From: Apiotrichum sp. Y4204
Lineage: Eukaryota; Basidiomycota; Tremellomycetes; Trichosporonales; Trichosporonaceae
Assembly (NCBI GenBank): GCA_025531455.1
Contig: JAMYHL010000006.1
Span: 1-64,000 of the forward strand
Length of the DNA stretch: 64,000 nt
Direction of reading: 5' to 3'
The position numbers and the translations under genes were made by a program. The notes under the pieces were generated by a model. The model was not told the origin of the DNA. It saw only the letters and a program-made list of their open reading frames with translations, and did no database searches. Numbering within the stretch: position 1 is the stretch's first letter; every line of letters begins with the position of its first letter. This document shows positions 32,429-45,000 of this stretch, piece after piece.

Positions 32429-33700
32429 ATGAACCCCGCCTTCACCAACCTCGCCGTCTCCATCGGCGCGATGCAGAGTGAGTGTCACTGCCAACAGGGA
32501 TATACGATACCAGTCCCTGTCGAGGACATGTCTCGCGACACGCACGCGCACCTTGTCAACATTGCGGAACATTGCATGTCTACGAGTTGGACTTGCTATG
32601 TCTATGGATGTCGCCGTGTTGGTGGGAAACCGCTGGCGGGCGGTCGCCATGCGTCGAAATGATCATGCCACCTTCAGCACTTTGCTGAGAGCATGTCGCG
32701 CGAGCCTTTGTGAACTCTACTTGCCTCATTCACATCCTCACATCCTTACGGGCTCACTCCTCCCTTCTTGACATTTACTGACCCCGCAGTCGCTCGCCGT
32801 CTTCCCACCGAGGACCCCCAGGTCGTCCAGTACCTCCGCATGGGCTACATTGGTTCGCAGGTCCTCTCGCTCCTGATCTACTACTTCATCACCACGAAGG
32901 TGCGTTTACGCAGGTTGGGGATCGGTGGGGATCAGGCGTGGTCGCGGGCGGGTGGACGCGAACAGTCGTGATGGGACACGCTGTTTGCTGAGACGCCTGT
33001 CGAAAGCAGCTTGATTCTGGTAGTCGTACCGCGAAACAGTCGTGAGACACGGTGGCCAGCTACAACTGCGCTGTCTGCACACGAGGCTCCCACCTTTGGA
33101 TCATTCTTTCTGATACAGTATGCTGACGGCCAGATCCGTGCTAAGAACGATCTCACTGTCGTCAAGTACGTTCAGCCCAAGTCGCCCATGGTGAGTGCTG
33201 CTCGGGTATCGCCTGGCAGATACCTGCTCGTGTGACTGCAACTAATGTCAGAACCCCGACGCCAAGGACGAGCTTGTCACCACGACTGTCCGTGACTACG
33301 ACCTTGCCGAGGTCGGCAAGGCCATGAAGGGTGTCTTCACCGGTCTTGCCTTCATGGCCTTCCTCCACCTCTACATGGGCTACATCCCTCCTGTGAGTAG
33401 ACGAGTGGTGACGAGGGGTCTGCCATGATCTGTCTTACCATTCCTCCCACGGTCCTGCCCCTCTGCAGCCGCTGACCGCAGCTCTTCGTCCAGGCGATCA
33501 CGACGCTCAAGGGTGTCCTCGAGTCGAACGAGGCCAAGCTCCACATCTGGAACTCCAAGCCCGAGGGCGAGCTCGCCCGCCCCTTCAAGGCTCCCCCTGG
33601 ACTCCTCGAGCAGCTCACCGGCGCCGGCGGTGGTCCCCAGACCGACGCCGCCTCGATCAAGGCCGCCGAGCAGCCTGCCTCCGCCAAGAAGAGCCAGTAA
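32429..33700 (+). CDS. PHO88: ER membrane protein Pho88/Snd3 (SRP-independent targeting)
   Basis: Exons 32429-32477, 32790-32899, 33134-33190, 33252-33392 and 33482-33700 give 191 residues, close to the 188 of yeast. The sequence is diagnostic: MNPAFTNLAVSIGAMQIARRLPTEDPQVVQYLRMGYIGSQVLSLLIYYFITTKIRAKNDLTVVKYVQP in the spliced product, read here in parts. Two or three membrane segments are visible (LSLLIYYFI, GLAFMAFLHLYMGYIPP). The C-terminal tail is Ala/Gln/Lys-rich and cytosolic. Pho88 (Snd3) is an abundant ER protein in the SND pathway that inserts membrane proteins independently of SRP, first found through effects on phosphate transport. Intron 1 (312 nt) and intron 2 (234 nt) are long. 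Confidence 0.95.
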
Positions 33701-36088
33701 TTTGTTGTGTATCTCTCGGATGTCTGTCTCTTGGCGATTCGCGGCGTAGTGAGGGATCGGTTGGGCGAGCGCGGACGGGAGTGCGAGTGCGAGTGCGTCG
33801 GTGGCTGGCCACTCTGCAGCTAGAGCGGAATGGCCGCACCGTCTAGAGTGCTGGAGCGGGCGCGCGCACCGTCCCCCGGCAGGCGGTGGTCCTTAATGTA
33901 TGCATGGCATCCTGCTAGCCGCCGTTTGCTGACGATGTGCACTGACATTCCTTGGACTTGGTGCTAGATAGAGGGCACCCGGGGGATCGGGACGTTACTG
34001 GTTTCAGCATTGAAAGCGGTTAGTCACGACTGTCGCGAAAGTGAGGGATCACGACCCGCCGCAAGGCAAGCTCGTCGACCGCAATCGACCGCTCCAAGAT
34101 ACAAGAAACTCCTGCCAATACAAGCTAGCCCCAACGATCCCCAACTCTCGACCTCTGAACATTCCGAGCTTCGAGCCTTGAGTTTTGAGCTGTGAGCTGC
34201 CAGTCTCCAAGCTCCAGGCGCAGTCACACGGAACGGAAGTGCGCCCCGCGATCGGCGTGACTTCCGAGCCTCAAAGATCAGAGAACAGCTAGATCAGAGA
34301 GGAATCGAGAGGCATGAACCAAAGGGCTCGGGATGATGATGAGGACTCGGCAAGTAGATCAGAGAGAGCTAGAGATCAGAAAAACGAGAGAAAGCTCGGA
34401 CCATGCGCCGAGCAAATGCGCAGATGGGGCGCCACACTCCGTGCCGGGGGTATGTGACGATCGCATTAATGCGGCACCGTCATTGGCGTCGTCGGGGATC
34501 GCGCAGAGGTACTGGTGGTAAAGGTCGAGATCCATATATACACCCAGGAAGCCAGATAGAAAGAGCTATAAACCTCAACGTCGCCTGCACTCTTGCACCC
34601 AACGACTCTTGCAGCCAACGGCGAGCTGCAACCTGCCTCCTGGATTCTCTGATTGACAGAAAACACGCGGAACGCCACCACAGCCAGCCGGCGGCAAGCT
34701 GCCACTCTCCCTAATCCTCGATCTGCGCCCGGACACGTCGGCCGCCACCCGTCGCTTACCTCGGCTAGGGCATCTCCGACCGGGGTTCCGTCGCGCATCG
34801 CCCCCATGGAGCTCGGAGCTTGGAGCTCAAAGAGCTTGGGAGGAGGAGCAAGATGCGAGCAGCGAGGTGTAAGATGGCTGCGTCGTCGTGCTCGATATAG
34901 AACGGGAGGGGGGGGCGATATCTATTTTATCGTTCCCTCATCGTCACTGCTTTGGTTCTTATCAGTGGCAACATGGCCAGCGAAACGCACAATCACACAA
35001 GTTTATAAGGTTATGGTCTCGCGAGCTGTGAACCACCCCCTCTCCTCCCACTCGGCCTGACCCCTTCTTCGCCCTCTGCCCCTCGGCGAACTACGATCGG
35101 CGCCGAGCACGCCAGCCCACGACAACGGCCGACTTGGCCCATCACCCGTCATCCAACACACTATTGCATCCTCGAGCTAATGCACGGCGGTGCAGACACA
35201 CACTTGACCATTCCCTCGGTATGGAGCTGGGTGGGGGGATGAGAGGAGATCCGACGAGCAGTGGACCCTTTGTGAGCGACTGGAGCTTTGACAGCTTGAC
35301 AGTGGACGCAGCCACACGCCATGTTCTTGGCCAGAGTGGGACCGGGCCCCGGGCCTGCAAGCGTACTCCCGTGACCTATGTGCCTTTGCAGGAGAGAACG
35401 CAGCGCGGCAATGATTGCCGGATTGCTGAGTGGACGGGAACGGGAGGGGGAAGGAGTCTGGTGCGAAGTGAGAGAAGGCTTCAGACCCTCATGCTCTTGT
35501 CTGGATGACATTGCTCGTCTGTTTCTTGATCATCTTGCACTAGCGATTAGATCTCTGTCACATCATATGGCACGAAGTCAAGTCCGCGATACTGAGGCCA
35601 GACGCACGATGCCCCACACTGCCCCGCGCTACCCCGCACAGCGCCGCACACGGCCCCGCACAATAGTACAATTGTGATCGTGATATCGTGCTGTCATGAC
35701 AAACGTGGTCGACTCCAGATCTGGCACCACCCCTGCTTCACGCCCGGCCCCCGGCCCCGACCACACGACAACGTCCTCGCCACTCAGACATTCAACGGTG
35801 CATTTCAATACGGGCTACCATGTAGCCCTCAACTACACGCAACAAAATACAATGGACTAGACGTCAAGAGGGGCTAACAACGCACGATCATTCTTCACTC
35901 TTCAATCGTTTTGGTACAGTTTCGGTCTGGTGAGTAGGGAACGGGATGGAGTGTGAGGGTTGGGAAGAGGGGAATGGGGATGCGTGACGCAAGCGAGTCG
36001 GTGCGTCGTGTAAGGTGTGGTGGTGTAGGGAGGGGTGACAGGAAGTCAGACCTAGCCTGGTGGCGTAGGCGAACAGTGGGCGAGCGCT
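33701..36088. other. 2.4-kb convergent intergenic region, no gene supported
   Basis: Both flanking genes end here. Frames of 60-135 codons are present, with no family likeness and poor codon pattern. Short GC-rich stretches alternate with AG-rich repeats (about 34270-34420). Confidence 0.45.
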
Positions 36089-37662
36089 TTACTTTTTGTG
36101 TCGGCTAAGGATCTCCACACCAGCCGCAGAGCAGGTGAAGCGACTGGCGTCAAAGTCCTCGTCTTCGTCGTCGTCATCGTTCTCAAAGTCGCCGTCGTCT
36201 TCCTCGTCGTCATCGTCCATACCGTCCTGCTCCATGGAGTCGTGGCGGCGGCTGCCGGTAGGAATCGAGATGGCGTGGACGACGTGGTCGTTCTCACCGG
36301 CTGGCGTAGGCTGGGGATGGCGCGGCATAGGGGACTCGGTCTTTGACGGCGGGGTGACTTCGATGCTCGGGGCGAAGAGTTCGGCAGGCGGCTCGTGGGG
36401 CGTGAGGGGACCCGTGCGGGCGGCGCCCGAGGAGGATGAAGCGGACGATGTTAAGCTGGCAGGGCGGGAAGAAGTGCGGGCTTGGTCGTCGCCGTTCCCG
36501 GCCGTGGGGTTCTCCGCCTCCTCGCGTTCACGAGCCTCGCGCTCCTCACGCTCACGGCGCTCTCGTTCTTCACGACGCTTGCGGACCCAGGCCATGCCAC
36601 CTCCGTCGTCGTCGTCGACTCCACGGCCCAAGGATGATCCGAGACGGGCGCTCTCTTTGTTGTTGCCCCATTCTACAAAGTCGGGCTCCATCTGGCGGCG
36701 GCGCATCTCCTCGGCGGCAGCAGCCTCAGAGGCACGACGCGCACCGTAGACACGTCCGTTGAGCATGCGGACCTTGGGGTTGTTTGACGTGGCATCACCA
36801 GAGCCAGCACGGCGGTGAGCAGCTGCCGTGGATGGTCCAGCGATGGGCCCGCGGCCGCCCATGAAAATGGTCGCGCCGAGGGCCCCTGGCGAGGTGCCGA
36901 GCAGGCCGCCACTAGACTTTTTGTTGGTCGAGTCGCCGCCGCCAGTGCTCTTGAATGGCGATCTGTCAGAGTCAGCTGCATTCCAGATTGCCAAGAAATG
37001 AAAGCAATGATAAAAGAGATCCAAGGGTGCGGTAGGGCACGATCGTGAGCGCGATCGTGGAATTCCCGGTTCCGTCCCAATAAGACTCACGTCGGGATGC
37101 TTGTGGTCTTCTTGAGCGGAGCTCCCAGCTCGTCCTCCTTCTTGCTCTTCTTGGACGAGTTCATGCCCAGCAAAGAGCCCATGGAGCCCATGTGCATCTT
37201 CGAGCTCATAGAGCCCATGCCCATAGTCGAGACCCATGAGCGACGGCGGCCGTGACTGTCGTAACCGCCGCCCGAGCCTTCGCTTTCGGCGTCGTCGTCG
37301 TCGACAGCGTGCTCATTATCCGAGTCCATGTGCTGTAGCTCCAGGGAGTACTGGCGCTCGCCATTGGGGCCCTCACCCGCGAGCAAGCCGAGATTTCGCC
37401 CCGTGGAGAGCGATCGCGGCCTTTGGGGTTCGGGCAGTGGGGCAAATCGGATGCGCGGGGAGGACCCCTGACCGCCGGAGAAGCTGTCGTCGGTGGGCGA
37501 TACCTCGGCTGGGTCAGAGGGCACAATCTGGATGGCGGGGGGACGGCCACGCTGGCCGTAGCCGCCGCCGGGAGGGGCAAGCGGTGGCGAGTCGCCGTTC
37601 ATGAGGATACCGCCGTGGCCGGGGCCATTGGTGAGGATGGGGCGGGGCATGGTGAACGCCAT
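36089..37662 (-). CDS. Disordered acidic protein of unknown function
   Basis: Exons 37662-37091 and 36962-36089 join in phase to 481 residues. The start MAFTMPRPILTNGPGHGG follows a CT-rich leader on the minus strand. The first exon is Gly/Pro/Ser-rich with a Met-rich segment (MGMGSMSSKMHMGSMGSLLGM) and a basic patch (SSKKSKKEDE). In the second exon there is VRMLNGRVYGARRASEAAAAEEMRRRQMEPDFVEWG, then a highly charged RKRREERERREREEREAREREE helix. A strongly acidic run (DDDDEEDDGDFENDDDDEDEDFDASRF) precedes the tail FTCSAAGVEILSRHKK. The segment with EPDFVEWG and the ASRFTCSAAGVEIL tail are the parts most likely to be conserved. No catalytic motif is seen; probably a regulatory or scaffold protein. 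Confidence 0.72.
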
Positions 37663-40600
37663 GGTGTAGGGATGATGCAGGTGGTGTGTGCGTGTGATGA
37701 GCGTAGATATGAGTGATTGGAGAGGTGAGGCCGTTGGCGGGGTAGTGCTTTTACTCCGCAATCAGCAGACAATCAGAAGAAACGATTGAGATGAGAGATT
37801 GCGGGGAGCACTGAAAGCTGTGCAAGAGGCGTGTTGGACGTCTGTGCGGCGGCGGGGGGACGTGTGTTGGGTGGAGTGGGTGGGGAGGGGTTCACTGAAC
37901 CCAGTGACGGGGTGGTGCTGGGTGATGAATGAAGAGGCGAAGACGGGAGGAGCGGCTGTTGCTAGCTCTGCCGTAGTTGTAGAAAGAGGCGCAAGGTGGG
38001 AAATGAGGTATATAAGAGCTATGTATTGGGATGGACTGGATGGATGAATGATATGGGATAGGGATGGGTGGGGCCAACTGCCGACTCAGGTAGGGATCCA
38101 AAGACGAGGTCAGGTGAGCCGCGGCGCCAGGAGATTTCAAGGTCTCTAGGGGCTGTCACAAACGACGATTCCAGTGTACCTGACCGGGGAGGGAGAGGAT
38201 TGCTGGCCACTAGCAGATTCTGCTCTGTGCTTGTGCTTTTGCAATGGAGCTCCTACAGAGAGGGTAAAAGTCGTTATATAGCTCTGGTGCTCTGGCAAGG
38301 TCGCGCGTTTGTTGCCGGGTGCTTGCTGGTGCGTTGCTGGCAAGGGGGACGGTTGTGTCAAGGCGATGGGAAAGTAGGACTGTTGGACGGTCGAAATACA
38401 CCGCCACTGGCGCCTGCGATAGGTCTGGACCAGCAGACAATACACGTTTGAACCGCACAGCCGGGCCAACCGGGATGTAGACACGCAGGTGTATGAGAAT
38501 GTTTCCGACCGTTGTCGTGTCGCGCGCGTCTGATCGATCGATAGATAGATAGATGGCTATTCCAGCGCGCAGTTTCCAGTGAACGCGACACGAGATTGGA
38601 TTCGGACGCGGTGCGGCGGCGGGGGAAGGGGCGATGAAGGACGTTTCGGTGGAAACAATGGCAACAGTAGGAACAGTGTGCACTAGCTACGAGATACTAG
38701 ATGCGCTGCGGGGATGGTAAAGGACAAGATGATGCACTGTCGAGTCAACGAGATGTCGTGGTGGCGTGGCGCCTCCGCTTAACGATGTGCTGCATGCTGC
38801 ACATTGCTCGACAAAGTTACACAGCTCTCCCGGTCAGTAGTTGCAGAGATGCTCCGCTCTGGCCATCGACCGCCCCGCCGCCACCGCCTACCCGGCCCCG
38901 CGGTGCACCACGCACCCAGTCCTACTGTACTAGTGCCCATCCTGCCGGGATACACTCTAGTGTTTCGCGCAATATACAAATTGTACCTCGTCCTTTGTAA
39001 TGACGACTGTGCGCGCCGCCGCGGCGCCGAAGGGGGGCTAATAAAGTCAATGTGCTAATAACCGTGTCCTTTCCCTCCCTCGCCGCTTGCCACCTCACAG
39101 CCTCAGACATTATGCCTTGCCTTCCATCTCTGTGTTTCCTGAACAAGCTCAGGGATGTCGTTTGCCTAGATGCCAAGCAAATACAAATATATCCCTCACC
39201 CAGGAGGAGAAGCTAGGAACTTCGCACCAAATGCGACGCTTGGACTGCTGTTGGCGCGCCCCCTCACCCTCCGCCCCCTTTGGTCTCCTTGTGTCTGGCT
39301 CAACGCCAAAGGATCCAAAGGGCGGCGTCAGCCTACCTTGCCAGGCGGATGCTTCTCTGAAACCCTGTTTCCCTATTGCCGATCACGATCACCCCCCTGC
39401 CCGCTCAGGCTAGAGGTCAAATCAGCCTATACAAACTGCACACACCACAGTACATTCACAGAGCCAAAAGCCCACGCAGCTACGCAGAGCCGTCATACCA
39501 TTACGTACCCCGCTCTCCTGTATCACCGTCTGGCCCCTCTGCTCCCTGCCTGCGGGGGGCATGCGGGGCACGATTCGCGGCCCTCCCCGCCCATCAGTCA
39601 GCGCACATTGTTTGCCCATCATTGCTCCTAAAAAGTCTTGGCAAGTGGCAATCGCTCTGGACCTGGACAATCCTTTTTTTTACCCTGCATGCACATCAAC
39701 CCCCCGGCGGGCACCACACAGAGATCGCGCCCTGTCGCGGGCTCCTGTCATCGGGGCCGCGTTCCCACACGATAGCGCGCAGTTGTAGTGGAAGAGTGTG
39801 TTTTCTCTCCCATTCCGCCCACCCCGCCCAGCGCTGATCGCAGATCTCTCTGGATTGGTGCATGTTCGCCACCCGACGCCCACCCATGCATCCCATGCAA
39901 TCCAACACCCAAAGGCATCAAGAGAGATCGAACGCCCCCCCTAAACGTCCAAGCGCGCAAGCGCCAACGCGCGCCAACCTTAATGACCGCCTCAGTCATG
40001 GCCCCCTCAATTACGCCCACGCCCACGCTACCACCATCAAGCTCACGTAGCTCACTGCTCCGACACTTGCTCCGCTCCCCCCTCGCACAGCGCACAGCGT
40101 ACACCGGTCCCGCACTGCCCTTCCGTCTCCGACTCCGCCGCCCCCTGCCCTGCAAGCAACTCTGCGATGCGGACCTAGCAAGGCCTATGCGACGGCGTGC
40201 CAGAAATATCACCCTCGTCGTCGAGCTGCACCGCGGGCATCCAATCGCGGCGAGGCGGCTGTTTGACATCACGGCAGCGCACAACCTTAATGGGCATAAT
40301 TCCAGCACAAAGAGAAGGAAATGACATCCCTCAGGGAGTGTTACACCAATCACAATCATGCAGTCGAGTGTTACGTAGGTCATCGTCTATGGACCACAAA
40401 CGCTACATACAACCCACCCGCGCTCTAACTGGACAGCTGAGCCCATGTCGCTTCTGATCATTCAGTGCCTGTTCTCATTGTGTATAAAGCGCTCCAACGA
40501 AATGTGACCATTGACGCCATGAGTGCCTGAGCGGTCAAGCGCAGAGGGTCACCACCGTCATGGGTCCAAGTCTCGCGTTTCGGACCGCCCACCCTACTGA

Positions 40601-42099
40601 TCGTCGTCGGAGCCCCAAGACCGAAGGCCAACCACCACACGCAATCGATGCTCGTGACCCCACGTAAGCTCGTGACCTGCTTGAGCATACACTTCCTAAA
40701 CGGCCGTCGACGAGTTAGCGCCAGCAGCAGATTCTCAGCACATTCAGTAGGACACATAGGCCCCCTAAATATTCCTAGTACCCGAGTAGCGGGCGTGACG
40801 TTATTCGGACAAACGTTGCGGCCCGACACAGGTCCTACCCACAGCATCTCTACATACACCTGTGGCAGGTGGCTTTCTCGGCCTCTGGTCTCCGAAACCA
40901 CGGCACGCCATTCGATCGCGCCATCGCGCTCATGCACTTCAAGCCCAGGTACGCCGGGTACGCCCGGACACGGCGACAAGGGGGTCGGCGATGGGCAGGG
41001 GAGGGGCAGGGGTATCGGGCACCGGGTACCGGGTACCGGGTATCGTCGAGCCGGGACTGTCCGGGCCGCGAAGGAAGTGGACGGGCGGCTCGACTGATGA
41101 GGGTCAGAGCTCAAGCACTCGAGGGTGTCCATCCATGCGTTTTGGCCTCCAGGTGTCCGACAAGGGGTGTCCGACAAGGTCGGCGAGGCCGAGCGCATGG
41201 GTCGCCGTAACAGTTTGAATTATGCGCCACGGAGGTGGCGACTGACCGACTGATCGGGATGGCAGTGATCTCACGAATTTCATCCTGTCCAAGAAGCCCG
41301 CGCATCGTGTCCGAGGAGGTCCGCGGGCGCGGCGCTTGGCGCACAACTGATTGTTCGCCAGCTTGCCAGCTTTGCCAGCGGGACATCACACGTGTGGTCT
41401 GCAGGCGCACCGCCGCCGGCGGCCGGGGGGAATCGAGTATTCGGAGTGCGGACAACTTGGCCGGCTTGGGTATCTTGGCCACCGACACATGTACAGTTCG
41501 CACGTTGGTCGCCGCATTCGAGAGCGTGAGCGGCGCCGACCGCCGGCGCGAGCTGCGTCGATCATTCGATGACGGTGAAGAGGTCGCCGCGGCTTGGCGG
41601 CTTGGCGCGAGGATGCCGCAGCCGTGCCGGCCGACCTGACAACTGAGTTCGTTGGTGCTGGATTCGTTGCCGCCGGCTCGGCGGACACTTGCGGGGTGCT
41701 TATCGGCGCCTCGTGCCAAGAGAAGATAACCCTATCATATGAAGTAACTACGTAGATTACCCAGATAAACCACTGATGCAACCTCCTCTCAGCGCCTCAT
41801 TGTGTGGGAGACATTGCATAATGGCGTGACTAGTAACAACTAACAATGGCGTCTAGCGCGTGATAATGAAGAAGGGCAGTCCGCGGCGTGGCGGGGGAAT
41901 GTTCAGTCGTGTCGTGCGGCATGTTGGCGCGTTCGAGCGCGAGTTTGGTGTTTACTGTGTGGAATGGCTGAGCGATTTGATTTTGCTTCTAGTTTCAGAG
42001 CGTCGTCTTGACTGCGCCACACGCTATGCCAACACGCTGATCGTAGGTTTATCGCGCACAGTTGAGGAGCCAGTATGCGCGATTTACACTTGAGTCAAC
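37663..42099. other. 4.4-kb stretch without a supported gene
   Basis: This is the longest gene-free stretch in the window. It starts with the promoter of the acidic-protein gene, including TATATAAG near 38012 on the plus strand. It includes a GATC/GATA microsatellite (38532-38556) and a GGGTACC-type repeat at about 41005-41045. A minus-strand frame of 246 codons (40458-41198) lacks family features and has an equally long frame opposite it. A non-coding RNA or fast-evolving gene cannot be excluded. Confidence 0.45.
38532..38556. repeat. GATC/GATA microsatellite
   Basis: A run of GATC repeats passes directly into GATA repeats. Confidence 0.8.
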
Positions 42100-45000
42100 C
42101 TAGGCATGAGAAGCCCACAGCTTCGTCATGGCGAGCGAAATGCTGCTCGATACAGTTGAAGAAAGGCTGGATGCGGCTTTTGCGACATGCTCGTAGCCAA
42201 CAATGATGCGGCCATCGGCATCAGTCGACGGAGGGGGAGCGTAGTAGAAGCCCATGACAAGGACGATGTACCTGGTTCGTGTCAGTGCGCGATTAAAAAG
42301 GCAGGAATGTGACTATCTGGTGACACCTCGCCTGGTCACTTAAACCTCCTCCCTCCTCTCAGTTCTCTGATACTCACGCAAGCACCAAGATCGAACCACG
42401 GTGGTAGTTGGCCCTCGCCTCAATGTAAGTGTACGTGAGGAGGAAGATGGAGAGAATGATGGCAATAACATCCCAGCGGGGGAAGAGGAGCCTGGCGTGT
42501 GAGCAGGATATCAACTGACAACACTCACGTAAACGTGTCCACCTGGTCGCCAAACTTCTCGGGGTTTGTGAACACGCTGAACGCAACCATCGCCGGAATC
42601 TGAAGGAGACAGACCTGGAGCGCGTACGCTGAACCAATCTCCATACTGAATGTGAGTTATGCTGTTGTGGTTGCAATAACTCACCTGAGGGCAATATTGC
42701 CGTGCATCGCAAACGACATGGCGTTCATGAACTCGGTCGTGTTGGGGACGAGGGCAAAGAGGGTAAGGCCAAGGAACTTCTCGTCCACGCCACTGCCAGC
42801 GAGGACGACATCGACGACATCGACGAGAACTTCAGCGATGAGCGCATACAGCAAGGTGCAGCCGAGAAGAACGGCGGCGGACAGACCACGCGTCCAGCTC
42901 GGCGCTTCGTGGCCGCCACCGTCGTGAGCGTCATCGTCGACCGGCTGCTTCTTGTTGGTAATCGCGTGCGCAAGCGTGTGCACCGCGCGACGGAAGTCTT
43001 CCTGTGTCAATTGTCCGGGTAGTGGTGCCATTGTGTCCATCGGCCCAGACTTGTTGGGGTTGATCGAATCAAGCAGCGGAGTGTACCCAGAGTGTGCGGC
43101 CCCAGGTCGTGGTGAAGCCACCTCCGCAGGCGCGAGGTCCTTGCGGGTGGTGAGGGGCGAGACCGCCTGGTCACCTCGTCCGTCACCCCGTCCGGTGCGG
43201 CGATGAGGCGAGACCATACGACTAGGAGTCGAGTGGCCGTCCGCGGCCGCAGCCTTGTGCAGGTGCTGGTTGTTCTGCTGGTTGTTCTGCTGGTTGTTCT
43301 GCTGGTTGTGCTGGTGGTGCTCCTGGTGGACAGGCAGAACCGGGTTCATGACTGCCGCCGGGGTGATGCGTGCAAGCGTGGCACGCGACGGGACCGGAAT
43401 GTCCTCCTTAGCCATGACCTGCGAGGGGTTCTGCCAGATTTGCGATGCATGGGTGCGCAGCGAGAACCACAATCCGATGAGGTACGACAGCAGCAGTATC
43501 ACTGCACAGCCGTACATTATCTTCTTGACCTGGTTCTGGTAGAACGGATCCGTCGTCGGTTCCGGGTACTCGTAGAAGCAGCGGTTGCACTTCCAGGCGT
43601 CGTCGGGGGTGTGGGACACATTGCTGCCATGTGACGGGGGGCAACCCTCACAGTGGAGCTGGAACGAGCCGTACGTCTGGTAAAACATGGTCGGCGTCAG
43701 GGTTCCAATAATGGCCATGATAAGCATGGTGGACGTGACCCCCGCACTCTTGGCGTTGAACTTCTGCTCCTTGCGCTTGAGAGCTCCGGAGCACATGGAC
43801 ATTCCGGGCATGAGGAGCACACCGGCAAGAATCGAGCCAACGATGGATCCCTCCACAAGACGACCTTTGCCCTGCGTCAGGGCAATGGCGTAGAGCACGA
43901 TTTCAATAATGGAACCAAAGGTCGCGTTGATCACAGCGCCCATGCCGATACTGGACTGCGCCGAGATGGATGCGACGGCCATGCCGAGGAAGTACGACAA
44001 GGGGATAACACTCGCGAGACCGAGGATAAAAATGAAAACATCAGAGGCAATGAGTCCGAGCAGAGGTGGCACGTAACGTCCTTCCTCTTTCATCTTGTCG
44101 ACCATGGGCAGCAGCACCCAACCGTCGAAAATAGTGAAGAAGACGAGTGGCAGGAGATTGATGAACAGGATGTTGACGCCTCCGACCGTGTACTTGTAGT
44201 ACTGCAAGCCCGCAGCACGGTAGGTGCAGAGAAGAACAGTCGACGTAGGGCCAGCTGTGGGAGCAACCTGGCCGGCCTGAAGACGGGCACGGCGGATAGA
44301 GTGGGAAGGAGAGGTGCCGGGGGCAGAACCGTTGGCGCTGTCCGCTCCGTCGGCGCCGTTGGCGTCATCCTTCGTGGCGTCAGGGTTGGGAATGGCAATC
44401 TTGGGAGCACGGCGGAAGTTGAGCTCAAGAGGACGTGTCCAGAGAAGCACAAGTAGCTCCCAGGTCAGCTTGGCCATAGGAATGGTGACGACAAGGAACC
44501 AGCATATAACGCAGACGAACAACATCACCGGTGCGACGATGAGGAGGAATGCAGGCCAGTAGATCAGACCGCCAAGACGGCGACCCCGACGGTTGAGTTT
44601 CTTTCCGGTGCAGTGAGGTGTGGGGCGCAGCAGCGGAACAGACTCGTCAGGCGACTTGACACCCGGAGCAAAGGAGACTCCGGGGCCACGACGAGTCGTG
44701 GGAGAAACAGGCGATTCGGGCTCAGCTGGCGTGGGCCTGGACGTTCCACCGGGCTTGACGGTAGTCGAGGATGAGGTTGACGCCGTAAGAGTGCGCTGGA
44801 AAGGGTTGGTGAATTGTTCGCCAGAGGCGCCATACGTGCCAGGAGTGCTCTCCTCATCCTCCCGGGCGTGTTCGTCGCTGGTCTCGTCGCCATCGTAGTG
44901 GTCGTGAGGAGCGCCTTCTCCCTCAACGTACTTGCCGAAGGGCCATCCAATGTACCATGCCAGGCCGCGGAGAGTTTGGCCATAGCCACCACGACCGCCC

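Noticed and set aside
40458..41198. 246-codon minus-strand frame in the gene-free stretch
   Set aside because: No family features, irregular composition with many Cys/Pro/Arg, a comparable frame on the other strand, and no CT-rich leader. Left uncalled, though a lineage-specific gene is possible.
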